Source: Pararhizobium gei (GTDB taxonomy: Bacteria; Pseudomonadota; Alphaproteobacteria; Rhizobiales; Rhizobiaceae). Taken from it: 64,000 bases of DNA. A program made the translations under genes and the position numbers. The stretch is taken from NCBI RefSeq assembly GCF_029223885.1, contig NZ_CP119409.1:336001-400000 (forward strand), written 5' to 3'. Positions 27,798 through 36,702 of the stretch are shown in pieces. Below the pieces are notes generated by a model. The model had not been told where the DNA came from. It worked only from the letters and a program-made list of their open reading frames with translations, and searched no databases. Position 1 is the stretch's first letter; each line of letters starts with the position of its first letter.

Positions 27798-29117
27798 TCA
27801 AGGATGATGGATATCCTTGATGATTGCGTGGCTGTGGCGATAGCCACCGCCGAAGGCCGTGGCGCCAGCAATATGAGGATGATCGGCATCGAGATCAAAA
27901 TGGATATGACTGTCGTTTTCTTCTGCGGACGGCCAGAGCCGCGCGGCGGTCAATGAGGCAAGGGCCGTTATTGTTGCGAGAAGTATATATGTAGCCGACA
28001 GGCCGATCGTCGCGCCCATCCATCCCGCAAGCGGATAGGTAATCATCCAGCACGCGTGCGACAGAGCAAACTGTGCGGCAAACAGGGCAGGACGGTCTTC
28101 CGGCATTCCGGACCGCCTAAGGATGCGGCCGGAAGGTGTGAGCACCAGCGAGTATCCAATGCCGATCATGGCCCAAAGCGCGACCAGGGCCCAATAGGAC
28201 GGTATGAGCAGACCGGCAAGAAGGGCGCCGGCGAGCAGGACGGTTCCAGACAACATGACGGGCCGATCCGGTATAAATCGCAAAAGCCTCGGGATGAGAA
28301 GCGCTGCGACCATTGACCCCAATCCAAAAGCAGCAAGCGCGATGGCCGTGAAACGCTCGCCCCGCCCGTAGACGGTCTGCACCAGCACCACAGTATTGAC
28401 AAAGACCATGGATCCCCCAGCCGCAATTGCAAAATTCAGCGCAAGAAGACCTTTCAGTTGCTGAACCGTGAGGTACAGGCGAAGCCCTCGGGTCGTTCGC
28501 TCATAGAAGCTCCGTTGTTGCATGCTTTTCGGATCGGGCAAGAGAATCGTTGTCACCAGAGCGGCGGAAGCGAGGAAACCGACGACAGTGCCGAGATAAA
28601 GGTTGTGATAGCTCGTCAGCGTCAGCAATGCGGCTGCCAGCAGCGGACTGACGACCTTTTCGAGGTCGTAAGCCAGCCGCGACAGTGACAGGGCATGGGT
28701 ATAATCATCTTCGTCGGCGAGTACATCCGGTATCGTCGCCTGAAACGTCGGGGTGAAGGCGGCGGAGGCGGCCTGCAGCACAAAGATGAGCAGGTATGCT
28801 TGCCAGACGCTCGTTAGGAACGGCAGACACAGGGCAACAGCCGCCCGGACGATGTCGAGGCCGACCAGCATTGTGCGTCGGGGCATCTGTTCCGTCAGGG
28901 CGGTGGCAATCGGCGCGACGGTGACATAGGCGATCATCTTGATTGCAAGGGCAGTGCCGAGAACAGCCCCGGCGCTTCCGGCATCCAGTTCGTAGGCCTG
29001 CAGGCCGAGCGCAACCGTTGCAAGACCGGTACCGAGAAGAGCGATCACCTGTGCCAGGAACAGATGCCGGTAGGTGCGGTTCGAGAGAACTTTCAGCATT
29101 TCATCCGTCCTGTTCAA
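27798..29117 (-). CDS. MFS exporter with histidine-rich C-terminus, likely metal (Ni/Co) efflux
   Basis: A 439-residue major facilitator protein with about 12 membrane helices. Its distinctive feature is the cytoplasmic tail (about 400-439) rich in His and Asp: NDSHIHFDLDADHPHI and YRHSHAIIKDIHHP. His-rich tails are known from nickel/cobalt exporters such as NreB. The gene lies 51 bp downstream of an RcnR/DmeR-like metal sensor on the same strand, which supports metal export as the role. The exact metal is inferred. The well-known rhizobial dmeRF pair uses a CDF exporter, so this pairing is a variation. Confidence 0.82.
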   Translation of the reverse strand: MNRTDEMLKVLSNRTYRHLFLAQVIALLGTGLATVALGLQAYELDAGSAGAVLGTALAIKMIAYVTVAPIATALTEQMPRRTMLVGLDIVRAAVALCLPFLTSVWQAYLLIFVLQAASAAFTPTFQATIPDVLADEDDYTHALSLSRLAYDLEKVVSPLLAAALLTLTSYHNLYLGTVVGFLASAALVTTILLPDPKSMQQRSFYERTTRGLRLYLTVQQLKGLLALNFAIAAGGSMVFVNTVVLVQTVYGRGERFTAIALAAFGLGSMVAALLIPRLLRFIPDRPVMLSGTVLLAGALLAGLLIPSYWALVALWAMIGIGYSLVLTPSGRILRRSGMPEDRPALFAAQFALSHACWMITYPLAGWMGATIGLSATYILLATITALASLTAARLWPSAEENDSHIHFDLDADHPHIAGATAFGGGYRHSHAIIKDIHHP

Positions 29118-29168
29118 CGCGTCCCGGTCGGCAACGCCGCCTGAGACCTTCGGGCGTGTACGGCAAGG

Positions 29169-29456
29169 CTAAAGATACTTGGTAATGGACTTGAATTCGT
29201 CGATGGACTGACGCCTTTCCCTCGGAGGCGAGCCAACCGCGTCTTCAAGGCAATGGTCGAGATGGTCCTCGATCAGTGTGCGCTTGGCATTGGTGATCGC
29301 CTTCTCCACGGCATGAAGCTGCTGGGCGATGTCAAGGCACGGCTTTCCTGCCTCGATCATGGCGACCACGCTCCTCAAGTGGCCTTCGGCGCGTTTCAAG
29401 CGCTTGACGATTTCGGGGTGCGTGTCGTGCCGGTGCTCGATAGATACCATAATCAT
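29169..29456 (-). CDS. Metal-sensing repressor of the CsoR/RcnR family (DmeR-like)
   Basis: A 95-residue all-helical repressor. Aligned by eye with E. coli RcnR, His8, Cys40 and His65 fall on the RcnR ligands His3, Cys35 and His60. The fourth ligand position is Cys69 in EDHLDHCLED instead of His64. The segment CLDIAQQLHAVEKAI is typical of the DmeR-type branch. Such proteins release DNA on binding Ni or Co and derepress an exporter, here the adjacent MFS protein. Two starts are possible (29456 and 29450); the second is better spaced from AGGAGG. Confidence 0.88.
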   Translation of the reverse strand: MIMVSIEHRHDTHPEIVKRLKRAEGHLRSVVAMIEAGKPCLDIAQQLHAVEKAITNAKRTLIEDHLDHCLEDAVGSPPRERRQSIDEFKSITKYL

Positions 29457-29869
29457 ATCCTATCCTCCTGGAGAGGATCTTTCAAGGCAAGAACCCAGGG
29501 AGCTGCGGGGCCTGTTTTCCGAAGGATAAAGAACGAACCGAGACATCCAGAATGGCCGGCCGGCATCGCCGGCATCGCAGGCATTGAGGGCACCAACTGC
29601 GTTGCCGTGCCCAGGGGGACTGTAGAGGGAATGACACGGTGCCAGCGACAAGAAACGTTTCTCGAAAGATGCTTGACATTCATCCGATATAGCGATCAAT
29701 TCCTATTTACCGGAAAATAGATGCGGTATACCGGACTTAAAATAAGGGCCTCTTCTGTGCCTGAATTTCTGCCTTGGCGCATGCGCGGCGTAAGAGAGTG
29801 CATCTCACGAAAAATATCAGCGAACGCTGACATCCTTGATCAAAGTTCAAACCAAAAAAGGGGAACTGA
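29457..29869. other. Divergent region between metal sensor and ABC cluster
   Basis: This 413-bp region has no gene. It holds the inverted repeat before the sensor gene, a 12-bp palindrome AGAAACGTTTCT (29651-29662), a consensus -35 box TTGACA (29673-29678) without a clear -10, and two TACCGG copies near 29709 and 29731. The last bases contain the AGGGGA ribosome binding site for the substrate-binding protein. The promoter of the ABC cluster is probably between 29660 and 29760. Confidence 0.5.
29462..29478 (-). promoter_or_regulatory. Inverted repeat ahead of the metal sensor, possible operator
   Basis: ATCCTC (29462-29467) and GAGGAT (29473-29478) are exact complements around five bases. The element overlaps the AGGAGG ribosome binding site of the sensor gene. 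It may be a DmeR/CsoR-type operator or simply an RNA hairpin over the ribosome binding site. Position and symmetry fit autoregulation. Confidence 0.4.
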
Positions 29870-30979
29870 ATGAGTGACAAGTTTGAGACAAACCGCAGAA
29901 CCGCACTGAAGTTTTTGGGTACGGGCGCCGCTGTTCTTGCCGTGCCTTACATTATACGTCCACGCCCCGCCTGGGCGGACAATGGAGTCCTCAATGTGAC
30001 GACTTACGACAAGTTCCTGCCGCAGGAATTTGTCGAGAAATTTCAGAAGGACACCGGGATCGAAGTCCGGATACGCCTGACCGATGACCAGGGCAAGCAG
30101 TACAATCTGCTAACGGCCGAAGGTGCAAACCCCTCGACGGACATCGTCACGGTCGCCGGCCATCGCTACACGCAGTTCATCAACTCGAAACTGCTGCAGC
30201 CGCTCGACACGGGCAAGATTTCCAACTGGAAGAACCTCAATACCGCCTACCAGGACGCTCCCTGGGCGCGTGTCGATGGCAATCTCTGGGGTCTGCCGAT
30301 CCTGGCCGGCTATGAGGGCCTTGCCCGCAATGTCGACTACGTGAAGGATGCGCCGAGCTGGGAAATCATGTTCGATCCGCAGTACAAGGGTCAGACATCC
30401 TACATCGTCAGCGATTTCATGACCATCGTCATGCAGTATCTCGGTCACGACGGTGACTTCGTAACCTATGTCGACAAGCCGGACATTGCCCAGAAGGCCA
30501 CCAACGAAGCGCGGGACTTTCTGATCAAGAACAAGGATATGGTCCGTAAATACTATGACGCGGGCTCCGAAGTGCAGCAGATGTTCATCAACGAGGACAT
30601 CTATCTTGCGCATTCTTGGTCCGGCCCTGCCGCCAAGCTGATCATGGATGGTCATCCGATCCAGCTTTCGGTGCCGAAGGAAGGCACGTTCGGCTTCTGC
30701 TATACGCTCAATGTGGTCAACAACGCGCCGAATGCCGAGAATGCATACAAGCTCTTGGATGCCATTCTGGCAAGCCCGGAAGTCGGTGCCGCGATGACCC
30801 GTCAGTCGGGCTACAGCTCGACGATGAATGGCGTCGGCGATCTGCTCGATGAGCGCGAAAAGCTGGCCTCTACGCTGCCGCAGGAAGAAGTCGATCGCAT
30901 CATCTTCTTCTCGTCGGTCAATCGCGATATGAAGAACGAGATGATCGATCGCGCCACGGCAGAGGTCAAGGCCGCCTGA
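29870..30979 (+). CDS. ABC transporter substrate-binding protein, spermidine/putrescine type
   Basis: A 369-residue periplasmic binding protein of the PotD/PotF group. The N-terminus carries a twin-arginine-like signal (TNRRTALKFLGTGAAVL) and a probable cleavage after AWA. Family segments include LNVTTYDKFLPQEFVEKF (about 41) and YEGLARNVDYVKDAPSWEIMF (about 145). It opens a cluster with two permeases and an ATPase in the usual order. The polyamine label describes the fold family; downstream enzymes suggest the real ligand is another cationic or amine compound. Confidence 0.88.
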   Translation: MSDKFETNRRTALKFLGTGAAVLAVPYIIRPRPAWADNGVLNVTTYDKFLPQEFVEKFQKDTGIEVRIRLTDDQGKQYNLLTAEGANPSTDIVTVAGHRYTQFINSKLLQPLDTGKISNWKNLNTAYQDAPWARVDGNLWGLPILAGYEGLARNVDYVKDAPSWEIMFDPQYKGQTSYIVSDFMTIVMQYLGHDGDFVTYVDKPDIAQKATNEARDFLIKNKDMVRKYYDAGSEVQQMFINEDIYLAHSWSGPAAKLIMDGHPIQLSVPKEGTFGFCYTLNVVNNAPNAENAYKLLDAILASPEVGAAMTRQSGYSSTMNGVGDLLDEREKLASTLPQEEVDRIIFFSSVNRDMKNEMIDRATAEVKAA

Positions 30980-31131
30980 CAAGGCAAAGCCTGCCTGCAC
31001 CCACCTGTCCCGGAGCGATGTTCGTTTCTCCGGGCAGGCAGGTCGCATGGCCGATCAAGCTTATCAACGTGCGATGGCCGGCCGCGTTCACGCAGCGGCG
31101 TCAGGTGAGCAGCGCTAACCGAGATTGTTTC

Positions 31132-32118
31132 ATGGCTGACAGCAACAGGATCGCCGGCTATTCGGCAGCGCGCGCCGCGCCCGCGCCCCGATATTCCACC
31201 GGCATGGCGAAGATCGTCAATTCCGCGATTTACAGGCATACGCTTGGAGCGGTGGTGGAAACGCGGATCGGGCGGGTCATTCTTCTAGCCGGGGTTCCCC
31301 TGATCTGGCTGGTCATGCTGCATGTCGGTCCGATCTATCAGATGCTGAAGATCAGCCTTCTGTCCCATTATCCGATCCAGCCGGGGGTGGAATCGCATTA
31401 TACCCTCGATAACTATGCAATCTTTTTCAGGGAATCTTTGTATTTTACCCCGTTGCTCAAGAGCTTCGTCTTCGCAACGGCGGCCACTGCCGTCACGCTG
31501 CTGGTCGTCTATCCCGTTGCCTATTACGTGGCAAAGATCGTCAAGCCGGAGGGCCGCACCAAAGCCTTGCTGCTGCTGTTGGTTCCCTTCTGGGCCGGTG
31601 AACTGATCCGCACCTTTTCCGTGATCATGCTGCTGGCCAACCGAGGCGGGTTGAACGTCCTGTTGCGCGAAGTGGGCATTATCGATCGTCCGATTCCGAT
31701 GCTCTACACGTCATTTTCGCTCGGCTTCGGTCTGGTTTATCTCATCTGCCTCTACATGCTTCTGCCGCTTTATTCGGCGATCGAGAAAATCCCGACACAA
31801 TATCTGGACGCTGCGGCCGATCTGGGCGCCGGGCCGTTCACCCGCTTCCGGCGGATCATCCTGCCCTTGTCGAAGGACGGCATCGTGTCTGGCTGTTCGC
31901 TGGTTTTCCTCACCTGCATCGGTGTCTTCGCCACGCCCATGTTGCTGGGAGGCCCCAATACCGTGCTTTTCCCTGAAACCATCAGCGGCTTTTTCCACGG
32001 CGCCAGCGACAAATGGCCTGTTGGCGCCGCCTTCGCACTCATCATGCTGGTGACCGCCCTGATTACCGCAGCGATCTTCATGCGGCTTGTCGGCGGCAAG
32101 AAAAGGAACGCATTCTGA
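31132..32118 (+). CDS. ABC transporter permease (PotB type)
   Basis: A 328-residue inner-membrane permease with six predicted helices. The EAA loop reads YLDAAADLGAGPFTRFRRIILPL (about 223-245), which docks onto the ATPase. A long polar N-terminus of about 45 residues precedes the first helix (RVILLAGVPLIWLVMLHVG). The ATG at 31132 is preferred over an upstream ATG at 31018, whose extra residues look non-coding. An ATG at 31204 is a further option. It ends in TGATG, overlapping the next permease start. Confidence 0.88.
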   Translation: MADSNRIAGYSAARAAPAPRYSTGMAKIVNSAIYRHTLGAVVETRIGRVILLAGVPLIWLVMLHVGPIYQMLKISLLSHYPIQPGVESHYTLDNYAIFFRESLYFTPLLKSFVFATAATAVTLLVVYPVAYYVAKIVKPEGRTKALLLLLVPFWAGELIRTFSVIMLLANRGGLNVLLREVGIIDRPIPMLYTSFSLGFGLVYLICLYMLLPLYSAIEKIPTQYLDAAADLGAGPFTRFRRIILPLSKDGIVSGCSLVFLTCIGVFATPMLLGGPNTVLFPETISGFFHGASDKWPVGAAFALIMLVTALITAAIFMRLVGGKKRNAF

Positions 32119-32912
32119 TGCGAGACATGTTTTCCGACGCTCCCCGCACGGCGCTGACGGCGTTTTACTGGACCTTCATCCTCTACCTGCTGCTGCCTCT
32201 GACCCTGATGATGGCGATGAGCTTCAAGGACGCCAACTTCGTTGCCTTTCCGATCAGCGACTGGACGTTTGACTGGTACGTAAAGGTCATGCAGGACAAG
32301 CAGTTCCTCGAGGCCTGCCTTTATTCGATCATGATCGCCGCGGCGACCACATTCTCGGCAACCGTGCTTGGAACCTGGATCGCCATGCTCATCGTCGCGG
32401 AGGGGATACGCGGCCGGACAATCATTTTTGCTCTGGCCTGTCTGCCGGCGGTCGTACCGGGCATGATCTCGGCAATTTCACTGCGCATCTTCATCTCGAC
32501 CATCGATATGCCGACGGGAACCACGGCCATCATTCTCGGCCATACTGTTCACGCAGTGCCGTTCGTGGTGGTGATGGCGCTGACCCGCCTGCGCTCGATG
32601 CCGGGCAATCTCGTCGACGCGGCCCGTGATCTCGGAGCCGATAGCGTTGTGGCTTTTCTGCGTGTCACACTGCCTTATCTCGGGCCGGCACTGCTTGGTG
32701 GCATGATCTTTTGCGTGCTCCTGTCGATCGACGACTTTGTCCGCACCTTTTTCCTGGGTGGCTATCGGCCGACACTTCCCATGCTGATCTTTGCCAAGGT
32801 GCAGGGCGGGATGTCTCCCGAAATCAACGCAATGGCGACGATCGTTCTGGTGGTTACGGCCGTCGTGGGACTGTACGCCGAACACATCACCCGCCGCGCG
32901 AGGACCCGCTGA
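32118..32912 (+). CDS. ABC transporter permease (PotC type)
   Basis: A 264-residue inner-membrane permease with about six helices. The EAA loop is LVDAARDLGADSVVAFLRVTLP (about 171-192). It pairs with the PotB-type permease to form the transmembrane channel. The ATG at 32118 overlaps the previous stop by one base, and its own stop overlaps the ATPase ATG at 32912 by one base, so the three are translationally coupled. Confidence 0.9.
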   Translation: MRDMFSDAPRTALTAFYWTFILYLLLPLTLMMAMSFKDANFVAFPISDWTFDWYVKVMQDKQFLEACLYSIMIAAATTFSATVLGTWIAMLIVAEGIRGRTIIFALACLPAVVPGMISAISLRIFISTIDMPTGTTAIILGHTVHAVPFVVVMALTRLRSMPGNLVDAARDLGADSVVAFLRVTLPYLGPALLGGMIFCVLLSIDDFVRTFFLGGYRPTLPMLIFAKVQGGMSPEINAMATIVLVVTAVVGLYAEHITRRARTR

Positions 32913-33997
32913 TGGAAACCGTCGTTCAATTCGAAAATGTCAACAAAAGCTACGGCAAGCACCTTGCTGTCGATAACCTCAATCTGAGCATCGAGGCCGG
33001 GAAATTCGTCACCCTGCTTGGTCCGTCCGGTTGTGGAAAATCCACCTCTCTGCGCATGCTCGGTGGCTTCGAGACGCCGACCTCCGGCCGCATCCTGCTA
33101 AGCGGCAAAGACGTCACACGGGTTCCGCCCAACAAGCGCAATGTAAACATCGTATTTCAGGACTATGCCCTGTTTCCCCATATGACGGTTGCGAAGAACA
33201 TCGCTTTCGGACTTGAATTGAAGGGCTTCGACAACCGGCATATTCACAGAAGAGTTTCTGAACTGCTGGAACTCGTCCAGCTGCGGGACTACGCCAGTCG
33301 TCTGCCTGCCGAACTATCTGGCGGCCAGCGCCAGCGCGTTGCGCTCATACGTGCGCTTGCGCCGGACCCGGCCGTCCTGCTGCTCGATGAGCCGCTTTCG
33401 GCGCTCGATGCCAAATTACGCCAGCAGATGCAGATCGAACTCAAGGCAATCCAGGAGACGACCGGCAAGACCTTCATGTTCGTGACGCACGACCAGGAAG
33501 AGGCGCTGACGATGTCGGACACGATCGTGGTCATGAACCAGGGCCGCATCGAACAGATGGGCGATCCCGATACGCTCTATGGGCGGCCCGGCTCCGTCTT
33601 TGTCGCCAATTTCGTCGGTGAAACCAATCTGTTGCGCAGCACCTTCGCCGGCCTGGACGGCGATGTTGCAGCCTTGAACTGGAACGGCATCACCATCAAG
33701 GCCAATCCGGGCGGGCTGGCGCCGAAAGTTGGCGAGCACCTCTACGTCGTTCTGCGCCCGGAGGCGATCCACTGCTCGGTTGCGGAGCCGACAAGCGGCA
33801 ATCGCGTCAAAGGCAAGGTTCGTCAGCGCGTGTTCAAGGGCAACCACACATCGCTGCTGGTCGAGGTTGGAAATGGCGCCATGCTCAATACATTGGTGCA
33901 TCCCGGCGACGTCGCGCAACTGAGCGGTGAAGACGTCTGGCTCGGATGGAAAGCGGAAACCACGGCTGTCATTCCTGACCGGCATGCCCACAATTGA
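32912..33997 (+). CDS. ABC transporter ATP-binding protein (PotA type)
   Basis: A 361-residue ATPase that powers the transporter. The nucleotide-binding domain has Walker A GPSGCGKST (about 37-45), the signature LSGGQRQRVAL (about 133), Walker B VLLLDEPLSALDAK (about 155) and a switch histidine in FVTHDQEEA. A C-terminal TOBE domain (about 275-355) is the mark of the polyamine/iron/sugar importers. The start at 32912 (METVVQFENV) is set by the coupled TGATG overlap. Confidence 0.95.
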   Translation: METVVQFENVNKSYGKHLAVDNLNLSIEAGKFVTLLGPSGCGKSTSLRMLGGFETPTSGRILLSGKDVTRVPPNKRNVNIVFQDYALFPHMTVAKNIAFGLELKGFDNRHIHRRVSELLELVQLRDYASRLPAELSGGQRQRVALIRALAPDPAVLLLDEPLSALDAKLRQQMQIELKAIQETTGKTFMFVTHDQEEALTMSDTIVVMNQGRIEQMGDPDTLYGRPGSVFVANFVGETNLLRSTFAGLDGDVAALNWNGITIKANPGGLAPKVGEHLYVVLRPEAIHCSVAEPTSGNRVKGKVRQRVFKGNHTSLLVEVGNGAMLNTLVHPGDVAQLSGEDVWLGWKAETTAVIPDRHAHN

Positions 33998-34082
33998 GAC
34001 GGCACCGGCGCGCATCGCCTCGGTCTTGAACAAATGAAGCAATCGATGCGAATGATGAGCTATCGGGTGGCGGAGGCAGAGC

Positions 34083-35576
34083 ATGGTATATGACGCACAG
34101 GCACCTCTTCCATCTGCAGCCAAAAGTCTGGCGGAACTGGGACAGCGCGTCCGCGACGATCTCGCTTGCCTGTGTTATCCGCAGGTCAACTGGGTCGTGC
34201 CCACTGCTTGCGAGGATCACGTTCATGACGTGGTCGTCATTGGTGGCGGCATGTGCGGTCTGGTTGCCAGTTTTGCCTTGAAGAGCGCCGGCATTCGGAA
34301 TTTCCGCACTTTCGATCGTAGTCCGGCCGGCTTCGAAGGGCCATGGCTGACCTATGCGCGCATGGAGACGCTTCGTTCGCCCAAGCAACTGACGGGTCCA
34401 GCCTATGGCATGGCTTCGCTCACTTTTCGCGCCTGGTTCACCGCCCGGTTTGGAAACGAGGCATGGACGATCCTCGACAAGATACCGCGCCCGATGTGGA
34501 TGGAATATCTTTGCTGGTATCGCAAGGTCCTGGCCTTGCCGGTTGAGAACGATGTCGAGGTGACGAGGATTTTGCCGGAGGGTCAATTGCTGCGCTTAAC
34601 CCTCGCTGGCGATGGTGCTGCCGAAACGTCTGTGCTTGCCCGCAAAGTCGTGATGGCAACCGGCCGTGACGGAATGGGCAGGCCCAACATCCCGGCCTTC
34701 GTCCATGGCCTGCCGCAGAAATACTGGGCCCACTCCGCGCACAAAATCGACTTTGCGGGCCTGCGCGGCAAGCGTGTCGTGGTCGTCGGCATCGGCGCGT
34801 CTGCCGTTGACAATGCTGCCGAGGCGCTGGAGGCAGGGGCGGCTGAAGTCCGCCATCTTATTCGCCGCAAGGAAATGCCGCGCATCAACAAGCTGATGGG
34901 CATCGGCTCTTTCGGCTTCACGGCCGGCTTTCCGAAACTGGGCGATGCCAGGCGCTGGCAGATCATGAACTATTCGTTGCGCACGCAGACGCCGGCACCG
35001 CGTGGTTCGACGATGCGCGTGAGCCGGCATCCGAACGCCTATTTCCATTTTGACGCGGGCGTCGAAAGGACGGAACTTGATGGCGAGGAGATCGTGATCG
35101 AGACATCGCAGGGCAGACAGGTTCGGGCTGATTTCATGATCCTCGGCACCGGCTTCGGCGTGGATCCGTTGGCCCGCAAGGAACTCGATGGCTATGCGGA
35201 CAAGATTTTGTTGTGGCAGGACCGCTTTACCCCGCCGGATGATCAGGCAAACAGCGATCTCGGCAAGTTCCCGTACCTGGCAGATGATTTCACCTTTCTG
35301 GAACGCGAGCCGGGGCAGGCACCGTGGCTTGCCAATATTCACAGCTTCAATTCGGCGGCCGCTGCAAGCCTCGGCAAGGTCAGCGGCGACATTCCCGGCA
35401 TCAGCGAAGGTGCGGCCTGGCTCGTGCGGGAAATCGCAGCCAAGCTTTATGAGGAAGATTTCGACCATTATTGGCAACGACTGATGGACTATGAAACGCC
35501 TGAATTGCGTGGCGATGAGTGGACGGCGTCACCCTTGCCGGAGGGTGAAGAGACCACCGCCCGCAAACAGGCGTAG
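34083..35576 (+). CDS. Flavin monooxygenase-like NAD(P)/FAD-dependent oxidoreductase
   Basis: A 497-residue flavoprotein with two Rossmann motifs, VVVIGGGMCGLVA (FAD, about 50-62) and VVVVGIGASAVDN (NADPH, about 233-245). A YWAHSAH segment between them resembles the HSxxY element of flavin monooxygenases. The N-terminal 45 residues are an extra helical extension. FMO-type enzymes hydroxylate nitrogen or sulfur or insert oxygen next to carbonyls. In this cluster it probably attacks the compound brought in by the ABC transporter. GGAGG six bases before the ATG supports the start. Substrate unknown. Confidence 0.8.
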   Translation: MVYDAQAPLPSAAKSLAELGQRVRDDLACLCYPQVNWVVPTACEDHVHDVVVIGGGMCGLVASFALKSAGIRNFRTFDRSPAGFEGPWLTYARMETLRSPKQLTGPAYGMASLTFRAWFTARFGNEAWTILDKIPRPMWMEYLCWYRKVLALPVENDVEVTRILPEGQLLRLTLAGDGAAETSVLARKVVMATGRDGMGRPNIPAFVHGLPQKYWAHSAHKIDFAGLRGKRVVVVGIGASAVDNAAEALEAGAAEVRHLIRRKEMPRINKLMGIGSFGFTAGFPKLGDARRWQIMNYSLRTQTPAPRGSTMRVSRHPNAYFHFDAGVERTELDGEEIVIETSQGRQVRADFMILGTGFGVDPLARKELDGYADKILLWQDRFTPPDDQANSDLGKFPYLADDFTFLEREPGQAPWLANIHSFNSAAAASLGKVSGDIPGISEGAAWLVREIAAKLYEEDFDHYWQRLMDYETPELRGDEWTASPLPEGEETTARKQA

Positions 35577-35588
35577 GAGGAGGATGGC

Positions 35589-36089
35589 ATGGCTGGAAAC
35601 GAAGACGTGGTTGCCGCGATCGCCGGCATCGAGCCCGGCGGAGCGCTGGCCGGAATTGTGGCCGGGCGGGCCGATATCATGGCGCTGACCCAGAAGACGC
35701 ATGATGGTGCCCTGACGCCGGACAATCCGGGCGGGCTCTCGGATGCCGAGCGCGCAGCGCTCGCCTGGCGTGTCGCTAAAATAAATGATCACAAGGGCTT
35801 CGAGGACCATTTCGAAGCCATGCTGGAAAAGGCCGGTGCGCCGGAACAGGCCGCGCGCCTGGCCGACATCTGGTTTAACGGCGGCAGCGACGCGCGTGCC
35901 AGGGCCATCATCCGGCATGTCGACCTCGTCGCCCATTCGCCGAAGGATGCCACGCGGCACGATATCGAGTTGCTGCAAGAGGCGGGACTTGCCGATGCCG
36001 ACATCGTGCGGCTGGCGGAGCTTGTCGCCTTCGTCAGCTATCAGATCAGGGTCGCCGCCGGCCTGCAACTGATGCAGAGGTTCGCATGA
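35589..36089 (+). CDS. CMD-domain protein, Avi_7170-like family
   Basis: A 166-residue helical protein of the carboxymuconolactone decarboxylase-like superfamily but without the CxxC redox pair. The opening (VVAAIAGIEPGGALAGIVAGR) and the PGGLSDAERAALAWRVAK segment match, from memory, the small family named after Avi_7170 that occurs beside an AhpD-like partner. It starts 12 bp after the monooxygenase with a strong GGAGGAGG. Its stop overlaps the partner start (ATGA). Function is unknown; it may be a non-catalytic subunit of the next protein. Confidence 0.75.
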   Translation: MAGNEDVVAAIAGIEPGGALAGIVAGRADIMALTQKTHDGALTPDNPGGLSDAERAALAWRVAKINDHKGFEDHFEAMLEKAGAPEQAARLADIWFNGGSDARARAIIRHVDLVAHSPKDATRHDIELLQEAGLADADIVRLAELVAFVSYQIRVAAGLQLMQRFA

Positions 36090-36661
36090 GCAGAACGGTT
36101 CACGATTTCACCACCGACATCCCGGTCTGGAAGCCGTACGTGACGCCGCTGGACCTTGCCGAGGCTAGCACTGAGCAACTGGAAGCCTTGAAGGTCACTC
36201 CGTCTAATAACAAAGTCTCGGACTATGTCCTGGTGCTGGCCCACGATGTCGAAACGCTGAAGCACCGGACGCCGCTGTTCAACGCGGTGATGTACAATCG
36301 CGACGGTCTGTCGCGGGCCGAACGCGAGATCGGGGCTGTCGGGGCGTCTATCGTCAACCGCTGTATCTACTGTGCCGCCGTTCATGCCAGCCGGTACAAC
36401 CAGCTGACCAAGGACGAGGATGTGATCGCGGCGATCTTTGCCAATGGTGTTGATGCGCAGATCGGCCCGCGCCTGAAAGCGATCCTGACGTTTGCAGTCA
36501 AGCTTTCGAAATGCCCTTCCGAGGCGAATGCCGACGACATGGCGGCGCTGGTAGAGGTAGGTCTCGGCAAAGACGAAATCCTCGACCTTATCCTGTCCGT
36601 ATCCCTGTTCGGCTGGGCCAACCGGCTGATGCATACGCTTGGCGAGCCGGTCAGCGCATGA
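36086..36661 (+). CDS. AhpD-like peroxidase-related protein, Avi_7169-like family
   Basis: A 191-residue protein with the AhpD active-site pattern NRCIYCAAVHASRY (Cys about 93 and 96, His about 100). The preceding GLSRAEREIGAVGASIVN is typical of CMD/AhpD folds. AhpD proteins use the CxxC pair for thiol redox or peroxide reduction. It is translated with the preceding CMD protein through a 4-base ATGA overlap. A role in handling peroxide made by the flavin enzyme, or in a direct catabolic step, is plausible from context but unproven. Confidence 0.82.
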   Translation: MSRTVHDFTTDIPVWKPYVTPLDLAEASTEQLEALKVTPSNNKVSDYVLVLAHDVETLKHRTPLFNAVMYNRDGLSRAEREIGAVGASIVNRCIYCAAVHASRYNQLTKDEDVIAAIFANGVDAQIGPRLKAILTFAVKLSKCPSEANADDMAALVEVGLGKDEILDLILSVSLFGWANRLMHTLGEPVSA

Positions 36662-36702
36662 CCGGCCGCACTGTTCACGGGCTCGGAAAAAAGGAAGACA
36701 AC

